Origin: Pseudomonas resinovorans NBRC 106553
Lineage (GTDB): Bacteria > Pseudomonadota > Gammaproteobacteria > Pseudomonadales > Pseudomonadaceae
Direction of reading: 5' to 3'
DNA: 64,000 bases
Assembly: GCF_000412695.1 (NCBI RefSeq)
Contig: NC_021499.1
Span: 1,364,001 to 1,428,000 of the forward strand
Positions 47,555 through 58,489 of this stretch are shown one piece after another (the first letter of the stretch is position 1; every line of letters begins with the position of its first letter). The translations under genes were made by a program, and so were the position numbers. Below the pieces are notes generated by a model. That model did not search any database and was not told the DNA's origin. It saw only the letters and a program-made list of their open reading frames with translations.

Positions 47555-49522
47555 TCAGGCGCTCTGGCCGCGGATCAGGCGGCGCAAGGCGAAGCGGTTG
47601 GGATGGCAGGCCTCCGCCACCGCGCGCGGCACCGGCAGTGGTTCGTCATCGAGCCAGGCGGCCAGCAGCTCGCCGGACAGCGGCGCGGTGATCAGCCCGC
47701 GCGAGCCATGGGCGCTGTTCACATAGAGGCCGTCGAACCAGGGCGCCGGCACTTCCGGCACCTGGCGCGCGTCCTTGGCCAGCACCGCGTAGGCCTCGGC
47801 GAAGGCCTCGGGGTCGGCCAGGGGGCCGACTATCGGCAGGTAGTCCGGGGTGGTGCAGCGGAAGGCCGCACGCCCTTGCAACTGCTCCGGCGCCAGTTCG
47901 GCGACGCCCAGGCGCTGGGCCAGGTCTGTGGATATCTCTTCCAGCAGTTCGAGGTTGCCGGCGTGTTCGGCGGCGGTGGGCTCCAGGTCGTCGTTGTGGA
48001 AATCGAAACTGGCCCCCAGGGTGTGTTCACCCTCGCGCGGTGGCGCCACGTAGCCCTCGGCGCAGAGCACGGTAGCGAGCCCCGCGCTTTGCGCGGTCGC
48101 CGGCAGGCGGCTGATCTGTCCACGAATGCGTTTCTGCTGCAGCCCGGCGGTCTGCGGGAAGCGCAGCACCTCGGCGGCGCCGGCCAGCACCACCACCGGC
48201 GCGCTGGCGAGGGTCTGGTCGGCGGCGCGGGCCTGCCAGAGGTCGCCTTCGCGGCGCAGTTCCAGCGCTTCGCGGTGGGTGACCAGGCGGATGTTCGGGT
48301 GCCCGGCCAGCAGGCCGCAGAGGGCCGGCGGGTGGACCCAGCCGGCTTGCGGGTAGTACAGGCCGCCGGCGGGCAGGGCGACGCCGGCCAGGGCTTCGGC
48401 GTCGGCCTGGTCCAGCTGGTGCAGCAGGTCGGCGGGGAAGGCCTCGGCCAGCTTGGCCTGGCGCTGCGCCTCCTTGGCGTCGAAGGCCAGTTGCAGCACG
48501 CCGCAGGCCTGCCAGTCGCGGCCTTGCTCCAATCGCTGGAGCAGGCGGCGGGTATGGCCGAAGCCACTGAGGATCAACCGTGAGAGCGGCGTGCCATGGG
48601 CGGACAGCTTGAGGTAGAGCACTCCCTGCGGATTGCCGGAGGCCTCGCGGGCCGGTGCGTCGTGGCGCTCCAGCAGCGTCACCTGCCAGCCACGGGCGGC
48701 GAGGCTGGCCGCGCTGGCGCAACCGGCCAGGCCCGCGCCTATCACCAGGGCCTCGCGCCTGCCGGGGGTGAAGCGCGGCCGGGCGTACCAGGGCTTGGCC
48801 TCGTCGCCAGGCTCGCCGGTGAACAGGCCGCGGCTCATTTCCCACTTCTTGCCGAAGCCCGGGACGCGTTTGACGGCGAATCCCGCCTCCTTCAGCGCAC
48901 GGCGTACGAAGCCGGCGGCGGTGAAGGTGGCCAGGCTGGCGCCGGGGCCGGACAGTCGCGCCAGCTGGGCGAAGAGGGCGGGGCTCCACATGTCCGGGTT
49001 CTTCGCCGGGGCGAAGCCGTCGAGGAACCAGGCGTCGATGCGGGCGTCCAGCTCCGGCAGGCAATCCAGGGCATCGCCCACCAGCAGGGTCAGCACCACG
49101 CGGCCGCCGGCCAGCTCCAGGCGCTGGAAGCCGGGGTGAATCGCCACGTACTGGTCGATCAGTTGCGCGGCCAGGGGCGCCAGGTCCGGCCAGAGGGCCA
49201 GGGCCCGCTGGAGGTCGTCGCGGGCAAGGGGGAATTTTTCCACGCTGACGAAATGCAGCCGGGCGTCACGGGGCGCGCACTGCTCGAACAACTGCCAGGC
49301 GCAGAGGAAGTTCAGTCCGGTGCCGAAGCCGGTTTCACCGATGACGAAGCGCCCGCCCGCCGGCAGCTCGGCGAAGCGCGGGGCCAGGTCGTTGCCGGCG
49401 ATGAACACATGGTGGGTCTCGTCGATTCCCGAGGTGGGGGAGAAGTAGACGTCGTCGAACTCCCGCGACAGCGGTTGGCCCTGCTCGTCCCAGTCGAGCT
49501 GGGCGTGGTGGAAATCGGACAT
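47555..49522 (-). CDS. mnmC: Bifunctional tRNA 5-methylaminomethyl-2-thiouridine biosynthesis protein MnmC
   Basis: 655 aa. Completes mnm5s2U at the wobble position of tRNAs. The N-terminal half is the SAM methyltransferase (MnmC2, FVIGETGFGTGLNFLCAW; DAWFLDGFAPAKNPDMW). The C-terminal half from about residue 260 is the FAD-dependent oxidoreductase (MnmC1, ALVIGAGLAGCASA). The start at 49522 (MSDFHHAQLDW) is chosen because this N-terminus is conserved; the extra upstream residues are repeat-like. Confidence 0.95.
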   Translation of the reverse strand: MSDFHHAQLDWDEQGQPLSREFDDVYFSPTSGIDETHHVFIAGNDLAPRFAELPAGGRFVIGETGFGTGLNFLCAWQLFEQCAPRDARLHFVSVEKFPLARDDLQRALALWPDLAPLAAQLIDQYVAIHPGFQRLELAGGRVVLTLLVGDALDCLPELDARIDAWFLDGFAPAKNPDMWSPALFAQLARLSGPGASLATFTAAGFVRRALKEAGFAVKRVPGFGKKWEMSRGLFTGEPGDEAKPWYARPRFTPGRREALVIGAGLAGCASAASLAARGWQVTLLERHDAPAREASGNPQGVLYLKLSAHGTPLSRLILSGFGHTRRLLQRLEQGRDWQACGVLQLAFDAKEAQRQAKLAEAFPADLLHQLDQADAEALAGVALPAGGLYYPQAGWVHPPALCGLLAGHPNIRLVTHREALELRREGDLWQARAADQTLASAPVVVLAGAAEVLRFPQTAGLQQKRIRGQISRLPATAQSAGLATVLCAEGYVAPPREGEHTLGASFDFHNDDLEPTAAEHAGNLELLEEISTDLAQRLGVAELAPEQLQGRAAFRCTTPDYLPIVGPLADPEAFAEAYAVLAKDARQVPEVPAPWFDGLYVNSAHGSRGLITAPLSGELLAAWLDDEPLPVPRAVAEACHPNRFALRRLIRGQSA

Positions 49523-49585
49523 GGGGGTTCCCGTGGCAGCGAAGCGCGAATAGTAGCCGATCGGAGGCGGGGGCCAGCCTGTCTG

Positions 49586-49650
49586 TAGGAGCGATTTCAA
49601 TCGCGATGGCGGAGGCGATGGGTATCGCTGGGCTCAACCCATCCTACGGG
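49586..49650. repeat. Composite REP-type remnant
   Basis: Starts as the GTAGGAGCGATTTCAATCGC element (as at 12267) and ends as the GATGGGTATCGC...CTCAACCCATCCTACGGG element. It reads as a fusion of two repeat types between mnmC and the divergent PPK2 gene. Confidence 0.7.
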
Positions 49651-49724
49651 CTGGCTCTGATACGCAGGACAGACAGGTCCTTGGCCTTCCGCTACCTTTT
49701 CTCCAGTACGCCAAGGAGATCTGC

Positions 49725-51212
49725 ATGTTCGAATCCGCTGAAATCGGCCATTCCATCGATAAGGACACCTACGAGAAGGCCGTGCTGGAACTACGCGAAG
49801 CCCTGCTCGAAGCGCAGTACGAGCTGAAGCAGCAGGCGCGCTTCCCGGTACTCATCCTGATCAACGGCATCGAAGGCGCCGGCAAGGGCGAGACGGTCAA
49901 GCTGCTCAACGAATGGATGGACCCGCGCCTGATCAACGTCGAGAGCTTTCTGCGCCCCACCGACGAAGAACTCGCACGACCGCCCCAGTGGCGCTTCTGG
50001 CGCAAGCTGCCGCCCAAGGGTCGCATCGGCATCTTCTTCGGCAACTGGTACAGCCAGATGCTCCATGCGCGGGTCGAGGGCGATATCAAGGATGCCCGCC
50101 TGGACCAGGCCATCCACGACGCCGAGAGCTTCGAACGCATGCTCTGCGACGAGGGCGCGCTGATCTTCAAGTTCTGGTTCCACCTGTCCAAGAAGCAGCT
50201 CAAGGAGCGTCTCAAGGCCCTGGAGAAGGACCCGCAGCGCAGCTGGCAGCTCAACCCGCTGGACTGGAAGCAGAGCCAGGTCTACGACCGTTTCGTGCGC
50301 TTCGGCGAACGGGTGCTGCGCCGCACCAGCCGCGATTACGCGCCCTGGTACGTGATCGAGGGTTTCGACGAGCGCTACCGCAGCCTCAGCGTCGGCCGCA
50401 TCATCCTCGAAGGCCTGCAGGCCGCGCTCAAGCGCAATGGCCCGCCCGCGCCGCAGCCCCACGTGGCGCCGTTGATGTCGAGCCTGGACAACCTCGGCCT
50501 GCTGGGCAGCCTCGACCTCAGCCTCACGCTGAGCAAGGACGACTACAAGCAGCAGATCGCCAGCGAGCGGGCGCGCCTGAACGGCTTGATGCGCGACCCG
50601 CGCATGCGCGGCCATGCGTTGATGGCGTTGTTCGAGGGCAATGACGCGGCCGGCAAGGGCGGGGCGATCCGCCGCGTGACCGATGCGCTGGACCCACGGC
50701 AGTACCGCATCGTGCCGATTGCCGCGCCCACCGAGGAAGAACGCGCCCAGCCCTATCTCTGGCGCTTCTGGCGGCACGTGCCGGGGCGCGGGCAGTTCAC
50801 CATCTTCGATCGCTCCTGGTACGGCCGGGTGCTGGTGGAGCGGGTCGAGGGCTTCTGCTCCGAGGCCGATTGGCTGCGCGCCTACAGCGAGATCAACGAC
50901 TACGAGGAACAGTTGCACAAGTACGGCATCGTCCTGGTGAAGTTCTGGATGTCCATCGACAAGGACACCCAGCTGGAGCGCTTCAAGGAGCGCGAGGCGG
51001 TGCCCTTCAAGCGCTACAAGATCACCGAGGAAGACTGGCGCAACCGCGACAAGTGGGACCTCTACGTCGACGCGGTGGAAGACATGGTCGACCGCACCAG
51101 TTCCGAGATCGCGCCCTGGACCCTGGTGGAGGCCAACGACAAGCGCTACGCGCGGGTGAAAGTCCTGCGCACCATCAACGAAGCGCTGGAGGCCGCGTTC
51201 AAGCAGAAGTGA
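49725..51212 (+). CDS. pap: Polyphosphate:AMP phosphotransferase (two-domain PPK2)
   Basis: 495 aa with two fused PPK2 domains, each with a Walker A-like loop: INGIEGAGKGE (N-terminal) and FEGNDAAGKGGAI (C-terminal), plus Walker B-like FDRSWYGRVLVERVEGF in the second. This is the class II PPK2 layout, which phosphorylates AMP to ADP with polyphosphate. The first domain has FGNWYSQMLHARVEG in place of the FDRSWYGR motif, as expected for the non-catalytic half. AAGGAG precedes the ATG. Confidence 0.93.
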   Translation: MFESAEIGHSIDKDTYEKAVLELREALLEAQYELKQQARFPVLILINGIEGAGKGETVKLLNEWMDPRLINVESFLRPTDEELARPPQWRFWRKLPPKGRIGIFFGNWYSQMLHARVEGDIKDARLDQAIHDAESFERMLCDEGALIFKFWFHLSKKQLKERLKALEKDPQRSWQLNPLDWKQSQVYDRFVRFGERVLRRTSRDYAPWYVIEGFDERYRSLSVGRIILEGLQAALKRNGPPAPQPHVAPLMSSLDNLGLLGSLDLSLTLSKDDYKQQIASERARLNGLMRDPRMRGHALMALFEGNDAAGKGGAIRRVTDALDPRQYRIVPIAAPTEEERAQPYLWRFWRHVPGRGQFTIFDRSWYGRVLVERVEGFCSEADWLRAYSEINDYEEQLHKYGIVLVKFWMSIDKDTQLERFKEREAVPFKRYKITEEDWRNRDKWDLYVDAVEDMVDRTSSEIAPWTLVEANDKRYARVKVLRTINEALEAAFKQK

Positions 51213-51318
51213 CCCGAGGGGATGGGCGCGCATACGCGGGATGAATGATCGTGGTGGGGCACCATAGCGCGGAACTATGCTCGTCCCACTTTCCCTCCCG
51301 ACAAGAACGAGGTGCGTC

Positions 51319-52503
51319 ATGCGTGAAGTGGTGATAGTCGACAGCGTGCGGACAGGCCTGGCCAAGTCCTTCCGTGGCAAGTTCAACATGACCCGGCCGG
51401 ACGAAATGGCCGCCCACTGCGTGAACGCGCTGCTGGCGCGCAACGACCTCGACCCGGCCCTGGTGGACGATTGCGTGGTCGGCGCCGGCTCCAACGAAGG
51501 CGCCCAGGGCCACAACATCGGCCGCAACGTGGCGGTGCTGTCGGGCCTGGGCATCCAGGTCGCCGGCATGACCCTCAACCGCTACTGCTCCTCGGGCCTG
51601 CAGGCCATCGCCATCGCCGCCAACCAGATCGCCTCCGGTTGCAGCGACGTGATGGTGGCCGGCGGTGTCGAGTCCATCACCCTGACCCTGAAAAGCATCA
51701 ACCAGGACAACTTCGTCAACCCGCGCCTGAAGCTCGAACACCCCGGCATCTACTACCCCATGGGCCAGACCGCCGAGATCGTCGCCCGTCGCTACAACGT
51801 CAGCCGCGAGGCCCAGGACCTCTACGCCCTGCAAAGCCAGCAGCGCATGGGCCGCGCCCAGGCGGCGAACCTGTTCGCCGACGAAATCGTGCCGATGGCG
51901 GTGAAGTACGCCGTCGAGGACAAGGCAACCGGCGAGAAGCAGATCCTCGACGGCGTGGTCGATCGCGACGACTGCAACCGCCCGGACACCACCCTGGAAG
52001 GCCTGGCCTCGCTCAAGCCGGTATTTGCCGAGGATGGCTCAGTGACCGCCGGCAACTCCTCGCAGCTCTCCGACGGCGCCTCCATGACCCTGCTGATGAG
52101 CCTGGACAAGGCCCTCGAACTGGGCCTCAAGCCGCTGGCGATCTTCCGTGGCTTCACCGTTGCCGGTTGCGAGCCGGACGAAATGGGCATCGGCCCGGTG
52201 TTCTCGGTGCCCAAGCTGCTGAAAGCGCGGGGCCTGACAGTCGACGACATCGACCTCTGGGAACTCAACGAAGCCTTCGCCTCGCAGTGCCTCTACGCCC
52301 GCGACTTCCTCGAGATCGACAACGAGCGCTACAACGTCAACGGCGGCTCCATCGCCATCGGCCACCCCTTCGGCATGACCGGCTCCCGCCAGGTTGGCCA
52401 TGTGGTGCGTGAGCTGCAGCGCCGCAACAAGCGCTACGGCGTGGTCACCATGTGCGTGGGGGGCGGCATGGGCGCCACCGGCCTGTTCGAGGCCTATCGC
52501 TGA
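51319..52503 (+). CDS. Acetyl-CoA C-acyltransferase (thiolase)
   Basis: 394 aa. Active-site Cys in NRYCSSGLQA (about 90), NEAFA, His in GGSIAIGHPFGMTGSR and second Cys in VTMCVGGGMGA. Biosynthetic or degradative direction cannot be told from sequence; the MREVVIVDSVRTGLAKSFRGKFN start is typical of beta-oxidation-linked thiolases in Pseudomonas. Start at 51319 after GAGGTGC. Single gene with its own terminator. Confidence 0.93.
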   Translation: MREVVIVDSVRTGLAKSFRGKFNMTRPDEMAAHCVNALLARNDLDPALVDDCVVGAGSNEGAQGHNIGRNVAVLSGLGIQVAGMTLNRYCSSGLQAIAIAANQIASGCSDVMVAGGVESITLTLKSINQDNFVNPRLKLEHPGIYYPMGQTAEIVARRYNVSREAQDLYALQSQQRMGRAQAANLFADEIVPMAVKYAVEDKATGEKQILDGVVDRDDCNRPDTTLEGLASLKPVFAEDGSVTAGNSSQLSDGASMTLLMSLDKALELGLKPLAIFRGFTVAGCEPDEMGIGPVFSVPKLLKARGLTVDDIDLWELNEAFASQCLYARDFLEIDNERYNVNGGSIAIGHPFGMTGSRQVGHVVRELQRRNKRYGVVTMCVGGGMGATGLFEAYR

Positions 52504-52525
52504 GGCCGGCCCGGATAAGAAAAAA

Positions 52526-52548
52526 CCCGCGCCTGGCGCGGGTTTTTT
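52526..52548 (+). terminator. Intrinsic terminator after the thiolase gene
   Basis: CCCGCGCC / GGCGCGGG stem (52526-52533 with 52535-52542) flanked by A5 and followed by T6; probably bidirectional, also serving the converging 69-aa gene. Confidence 0.92.
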
Positions 52549-52561
52549 CTTTGCGGGACAT

Positions 52562-52771
52562 TCATCGGCCCCGCAAAGCGAGGAGGGCGTTGGACTGATG
52601 GATGCGGCGAATGTAGAGCGCGATCTCCCGGTTCGCATCCACCCGTGTGAAGAAGGGGCCTTCCAGGGTCCCTTCGCGGGTCGAGAAAAAGTATTGCCCA
52701 TTCACGGCGCTGACTCGTTCACTGCGGTAATGAGTGCCTGGCGCCATGTCGCACGCGCGTCGACCGAACAT
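52562..52771 (-). CDS. Conserved 69-aa Pseudomonas protein (DUF6316-like)
   Basis: Small soluble protein beginning MFGRRACDMAPGTHYRSERV, followed by GQYFFSTREGTLEGPF and REIALYIRRIHQSN. I recall similar proteins next to the thiolase in P. aeruginosa. The ATG at 52771 has GGAGGT six bases upstream, better supported than an in-frame start seven codons earlier. Function unknown. Confidence 0.8.
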   Translation of the reverse strand: MFGRRACDMAPGTHYRSERVSAVNGQYFFSTREGTLEGPFFTRVDANREIALYIRRIHQSNALLALRGR

Positions 52772-52980
52772 CGGACCACCTCCAATTTCCACTGGCTATA
52801 TCAGTCTAACCAGCGCCGACGGACGTGCTGCGGGGCTCGACGGGCGGCAGCCCGGCACGACAGATACAGTTGCCCCGGCGACGGGCCGGCAACTGTTCCT
52901 GTGCCCTGGCAAGCGCTGCTTCTAGAATGGCGTCTCTTCCCCGCCCGCTGCCAACTGTCGGGCTCCCCGCAGAGGTTCCC

Positions 52981-53928
52981 ATGCACGTCTCCTCCGGCCG
53001 TTGGGTTTTCGGCCTGCTCCTCGCCCTGACCACGGCCGTGCTCTGGGGTGTCCTGCCTATCTGGCTGAAAGAAGTCCTGCAGACCATGGACCCGGTGACC
53101 GTCACCTGGTACCGGCTGGTAGTCGCGGGCTCGCTGCTGTTCCTCTACCTCGGCGCCAACCGCCGCCTGCCCGCCATCCGTCCCCTGGGCGCGCGCGGCC
53201 GCTGGCTGATCGTGGTGGCGGTGGCCGGCTTGACCGGCAACTATGTGTTCTACCTCATCGGCCTGAAGATGCTCAGCCCCGGCACCACCCAGCTGGTGAT
53301 CCAGGTCGCGCCCATCCTCTTCCTGTTGAGCAGCCTGTTCGTCTTCAAGGAAAGCTTCAGCCTGGGGCAGGCCTTCGGCCTGGTGGTGACCATCCTCGGC
53401 TTCGGCCTGTTCTTCAACCAGCGCCTGGACGAACTGCTCACCTCCATGGGCCAGTACACCATCGGCGTGCTGGTGATCCTGCTGTCGGCATTCGTCTGGA
53501 CCTTCTACGGCCTGGCGCAGAAACAGCTGCTCAGCCACTGGAGCTCGGCCCAGGTGATGATGGTGATCTACCTCGGCTGCGCCGCGTTGTTGACGCCCTG
53601 GGCCCATCCGCTGGAGCTGTTGTCCCTGAGCCCGCTGCAGGGTTGGCTGCTGCTGGCCTGCTGCCTGAACACCCTGGTGGCCTACGGCGCCTTCGCCGAG
53701 GCCCTGGCCCACTGGGAAGCCTCGCGGGTCAGCGCCACCCTGGCCATCACCCCGCTGGTGACCTTCGCCAGCGTCGCCCTGTGCGCCAGCCTCTGGCCGG
53801 ACCATGTGCAACCGGAAGAGGTCAACGCCCTGGCCTACGCCGGCGCCGTGGTGGTGGTGCTGGGCTCGGCGCTCACCGCCCTGGCGCCGTCGCTGATGCG
53901 CAGCTGGCGCGCTCGCGCTGTTGCGTAG
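52981..53928 (+). CDS. EamA/DMT-family transporter
   Basis: 315 aa, ten transmembrane helices in two EamA repeats (first ending about residue 140). Segments include ALTTAVLWGVLPIWLKEVL, VTWYRLVVAGSLLFLYL and the second-half VWTFYGLAQKQLL. Predicted metabolite exporter, substrate unknown. ATG at 52981 follows AGAGGTTCCC. Divergent from the 69-aa gene. Confidence 0.9.
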   Translation: MHVSSGRWVFGLLLALTTAVLWGVLPIWLKEVLQTMDPVTVTWYRLVVAGSLLFLYLGANRRLPAIRPLGARGRWLIVVAVAGLTGNYVFYLIGLKMLSPGTTQLVIQVAPILFLLSSLFVFKESFSLGQAFGLVVTILGFGLFFNQRLDELLTSMGQYTIGVLVILLSAFVWTFYGLAQKQLLSHWSSAQVMMVIYLGCAALLTPWAHPLELLSLSPLQGWLLLACCLNTLVAYGAFAEALAHWEASRVSATLAITPLVTFASVALCASLWPDHVQPEEVNALAYAGAVVVVLGSALTALAPSLMRSWRARAVA

Positions 53929-54082
53929 GATGGGTATCGCTTCGCTCAACCCATCCTACGACCTGACCCGTAGGTTGTGGCTGAGCTACGCGAAGCCCAA
54001 TACTGTCTGCCAGGCCTGGACTGCGTGTGTTGGGTTTCGCTGCGCTCGCGGAACGCCGCCCGACCCAACCTACCAAGGATTG
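53924..54082. repeat. REP-type repeat cluster
   Basis: Contains a GTAGGATGGGTATCGC pair with CTCAACCCATCCTACG. It also holds the 47-bp module 54027-54073 identical to 3511-3557. It starts inside the EamA stop codon region. Confidence 0.8.
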
Positions 54083-54107
54083 CGCATCACTCTGCGGGCC
54101 GAACCTG

Positions 54108-54165
54108 TGGGGGCGAATTCATTCGCCAAGGGCAGCGCAGCTGCCCCCGTCGAACCCCCTTAGCA
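54108..54165. repeat. Truncated REP-type element
   Basis: GGGGGCGAATTCATTCGCC followed by AGGGCAGCGCAGCTGCCC is a shortened form of the element at 18811-18904. It abuts the stop codon of the NAD(P)H oxidoreductase. Confidence 0.6.
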
Positions 54166-54775
54166 GCGCGTCCCCAGGGTTTCCGCCTTGCGCAGCCAGC
54201 CCTGGCGTTGCTCCTCGGAGGACGGGCGCACCGGCGAGAACTCGGTGAGGCGGCGGGTCTTGATGCCGCAGTAGCCGAGGATGGCGCGGACCATCTGGCG
54301 ATGGGCCGGCGCGCCGTAGATCCAGCGGAAGTACCAGGGCGGGGTATCCAGGGTTACCAGCAGGTCGGCGGTGCGCCCCGTCAGCAGCTTGTCCCAGGCC
54401 TGGGTCGACTGGTCGCGATAGCGGAAGGCGAAGCCGGGCAGGAAGACCCGGTCGAAGAAGCCCTTGAGCAGCGCCGGCAGGCCGCCCCACCAGACCGGAT
54501 AGACGAACACCAGGTGCTCGGCCCAGTGGATCTGCCGCTGGGCCTCCAGCAGGTCGGGCTCCAGGTTCTGGCTCTGGTCGTAGCCTTCGCGCAGTACCGG
54601 GTCGAAGTGCATCTCCCCCAGCTTCAACAGGCGCACCACGTGCCCTTCACTGCGCGCACCCTGGGCGAAGGCCTCGCACAGGGCGTGGCACAGGCTGCCG
54701 CCCTTGGGCGTGCCGAGAATCAACAGGATGCGCTTGCCATCGCCCTCCAGGGGCGTGGCGCCATGCTTTGCCGCT

Positions 54776-54783
<8 letters not shown>
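54160..54783 (-). CDS. NAD(P)H-dependent flavin oxidoreductase
   Basis: 207-aa flavodoxin-fold protein of the quinone reductase/KefF/MdaB group. FMN-binding region [15 protein letters not shown] (17-31), then [31 protein letters not shown] pieces (PVWWGG and [12 protein letters not shown]), the usual second flavin/NAD(P)H segment. Likely a cytosolic quinone or nitro-compound reductase. Overlaps the fumC stop by eight bases, so it is translated together with fumC. Confidence 0.88.
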
Positions 54784-56170
<1,387 letters not shown>

Positions 56171-56242
56171 GTCGATGGGCTCCGGCTATTGATTCCGCAG
56201 TTTAGGCCGCATCCACGGCACTCGGTTCAACCGTTCGGGCAA

Positions 56243-57253
56243 TTACCAGCGCGCGCGGGTGGCCCCCAGCCAGCCAAGGGCGTTGGTCACCGGCACGCAT
56301 TCGCCGTCCGGGCTGCGCAGGGTGCCGTCGAAGTGGCCGAACCACTGCCGTGTATCGGCGTACAGCGGGCCGATGCGTGGGTTGGCCTGGTGCAGCTGGC
56401 TCGGGGTGAAGGTGAGTGCCACCTGGCGGCAGGCGGTGGAGAGTTGCCAGGGCGCCAGGGGATTGTTCGGCGCCTGCTCGATGCGTACCGGGCGATCGAG
56501 CTTGGCCAGGCGACCGCCGAACCAGAGGGCGTTCTCGGTCAGGCCGCTGGAATCGGTCCAGCCGGCGCCGAAGTTGCCGGCGATGCCGCCGGGCGCGGCG
56601 AAGGCGGCGCGGGTCCAGTGGCTGTTCCAGGGCCACACGCCACGGCCGAAGTCCAGGGCGGCGAAGCTCTGGCCCGTGGTGCAGTGGTACTGGCGCTCGC
56701 CCAGCTGCACGCAGCCGCTGGCGGGGAGGCCGAGCTGGCGGCTGCTGGCGTGGAAGCAGCGGCCGGGGAGGGGGGCGACCAGGTTCACCGAATCCAGGTG
56801 GGCGGGGCGCTGCACGTCCAGGGTGGCATGCAGCGGCTGGCCGCCGAGGTCCGGCGCTTCCACCCGCAGGGTCAGGCGGCCGGGCTGCTCCTCGATGCGG
56901 ATCGACAGGCGTGGATGCTCGAAGCTGTGGCTCTCCATCGCGGTGTCGGGCAGCCGGCAGCCGAGGGCGAAGGGGCGCATCACCGTATGGGCGACGGCCT
57001 GGCCGCTATCCAGGTCGAGGAAGTAGGCGCCGCCGTAGCCCAGGTAATCGGCGTCGGCGACCGTCAGCGAGAGCATCCAGCGCGGGGTGGTGATGCACCA
57101 GTGGTTCCAGCGCTTGCGCCGACCCAGGTGGCCGGGGATGGCGTAGTTCAGCTTCGGCCGGTTCGACCAGCCGATCACGCCGGACGCCAGCTTGCCGCGG
57201 GCATCGCAGAGCGCGGGAATCCCCGGGGGCAGGGTGGAAATATGGCTATTCAT
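56243..57253 (-). CDS. DUF2804 domain-containing protein
   Basis: 336 aa, no signal peptide. Family patterns GVIGWSNRPKLNYAIPGHLGRRKRWNHW, ITTPRWMLSLTVADADYLGYGGAYFLDL and GVWPWNSHWTRA. Related by fold to lipocalin-like proteins; biochemical function unknown. ATG at 57253. Same strand as fumC, 72 bases upstream of it. Confidence 0.9.
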   Translation of the reverse strand: MNSHISTLPPGIPALCDARGKLASGVIGWSNRPKLNYAIPGHLGRRKRWNHWCITTPRWMLSLTVADADYLGYGGAYFLDLDSGQAVAHTVMRPFALGCRLPDTAMESHSFEHPRLSIRIEEQPGRLTLRVEAPDLGGQPLHATLDVQRPAHLDSVNLVAPLPGRCFHASSRQLGLPASGCVQLGERQYHCTTGQSFAALDFGRGVWPWNSHWTRAAFAAPGGIAGNFGAGWTDSSGLTENALWFGGRLAKLDRPVRIEQAPNNPLAPWQLSTACRQVALTFTPSQLHQANPRIGPLYADTRQWFGHFDGTLRSPDGECVPVTNALGWLGATRARW

Positions 57254-57604
57254 CGGGCACGTCCATGTGTGTGCGAAGCCTGGTCATTGCTTGCGCGGGT
57301 TCTGCCTGCACGATTCAGCCGTGCTTGGCGGATATCCGCACAATGCCTGAGGAAGCCGGCTGCAATCCCATCGGTAAACCCGTCGATGGACGCGACTAGA
57401 TTCCTAGCCTGCGAAGCATGCCCAGTGGGGGGAAGCATGAGCAAGTGATGGCACTTTGACAACTGCTCGATGGAGTGCGGCATTGCACATTTTCGCCATG
57501 GGGTTGTCGAAAAAAGCCGCCGCTTGAGCCTGTCGTCGCCTTGAGCGCAGAATGACCAGCCTCGGGGCAACCCCCCGCAATCGTGCCCAGACAAAGGATT
57601 CACA

Positions 57605-58114
57605 ATGACCAAGCTTCGCGTTCTCTGCACCGCCGTCCTGCTGGCTTGCGCCAGTGGCCAGGTCCTGGCCGACGCCGCCAGCCATGCCGCCGATGCCGAG
57701 CGCTTCCTCAAGCTCGCCCGCGCCGACAAGCTGACCGTTCCGGTCTACGCCCAGGTGCAGCAGATGTTCGAACAGCGCTTCGAGCAGACCCAGGCCCCGG
57801 CCACCAAGAAAGCCACCCTGGAAACCTACCAGGCCAAGGCCAACGCCGCCCTGGACAAGGCCGTGGGCTGGGACAAGCTCAAGCCCGAACTGGTGAAGAT
57901 CTACACCAGCAACTTCAGCGAGCAGGAACTGAAAGACCTGATCGCCTTCTACGAATCCCCCCTGGGCAAGAAAGTGCTGGAAAAGATGCCCTCCCTCACC
58001 CAGCAGTCCGCCCAGCTCACCCAGAGCCGCCTGGAAGCCGCCGTACCCGAGGTCAACAAGCTGCTCAGCGACATGACCACCGAACTGGCGCCCAAGGACC
58101 AGAAGAAGCAGTAA
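57605..58114 (+). CDS. DUF2059 periplasmic protein
   Basis: 169 aa with a signal peptide ending GQVLA (about 1-22). Helical DUF2059 domain: ERFLKLARADKLTVPVYAQVQQMFEQRF and YTSNFSEQELKDLIAFYESPLGKKVLEKMPSL, pieces typical of the family. Secreted to the periplasm; role unknown. 12 bases ahead of bolA. Confidence 0.9.
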   Translation: MTKLRVLCTAVLLACASGQVLADAASHAADAERFLKLARADKLTVPVYAQVQQMFEQRFEQTQAPATKKATLETYQAKANAALDKAVGWDKLKPELVKIYTSNFSEQELKDLIAFYESPLGKKVLEKMPSLTQQSAQLTQSRLEAAVPEVNKLLSDMTTELAPKDQKKQ

Positions 58115-58126
58115 GCGGAGCGACCC

Positions 58127-58432
58127 ATGTCCATGCGTGACCGTATCCTGACCGCCCTGGCGGCACTCGAACCGCAGCACCTCGAGGTGCTGGACGAGAG
58201 CCACATGCACAGCCGCGGCCTGGAAACCCACTACAAGGCGGTGATCGTCAGCCCGGAGTTCGCCGGGCTCAACGCCGTCAAGCGCCACCAGAAGGTCTAC
58301 GCCTCCCTGGGCGAGCTGATGGGGCAGTTCCACGCCCTGGCCCTGCACACCTACACCCCCGAGGAGTGGGCCGCGCAAGGCGCCGCGCCGGATTCGCCGA
58401 CCTGCAAGGGCGGCAGCCAGCACGATCACTGA
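58127..58432 (+). CDS. bolA: BolA family protein
   Basis: 101 aa. BolA fold with the conserved LDESHMHSRG...ETHYKAVIVSPEFAGLNAVKRHQKVYASLGELM (in pieces) and FHALALHTYTPEEW. The His in HMH and the invariant His in RHQKVY are ligands for [2Fe-2S] in BolA-glutaredoxin complexes. Likely involved in iron-sulfur trafficking or morphology stress response. Co-transcribed with the DUF2059 gene. Confidence 0.94.
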   Translation: MSMRDRILTALAALEPQHLEVLDESHMHSRGLETHYKAVIVSPEFAGLNAVKRHQKVYASLGELMGQFHALALHTYTPEEWAAQGAAPDSPTCKGGSQHDH

Positions 58433-58450
58433 ATCCCTATGAATGGCGAA

Positions 58451-58479
58451 CCGCCATGGCCCGCAAGGGGCCATGGCGG
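58451..58479. terminator. Strong hairpin between convergent genes
   Basis: CCGCCATGGCCC (58451-58462) and GGGCCATGGCGG (58468-58479) form a perfect 12-bp stem with a 5-base loop. No T-run follows on either side, so terminator activity is inferred from position only. Confidence 0.45.
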
Positions 58480-58489
58480 CTTGGCGCGC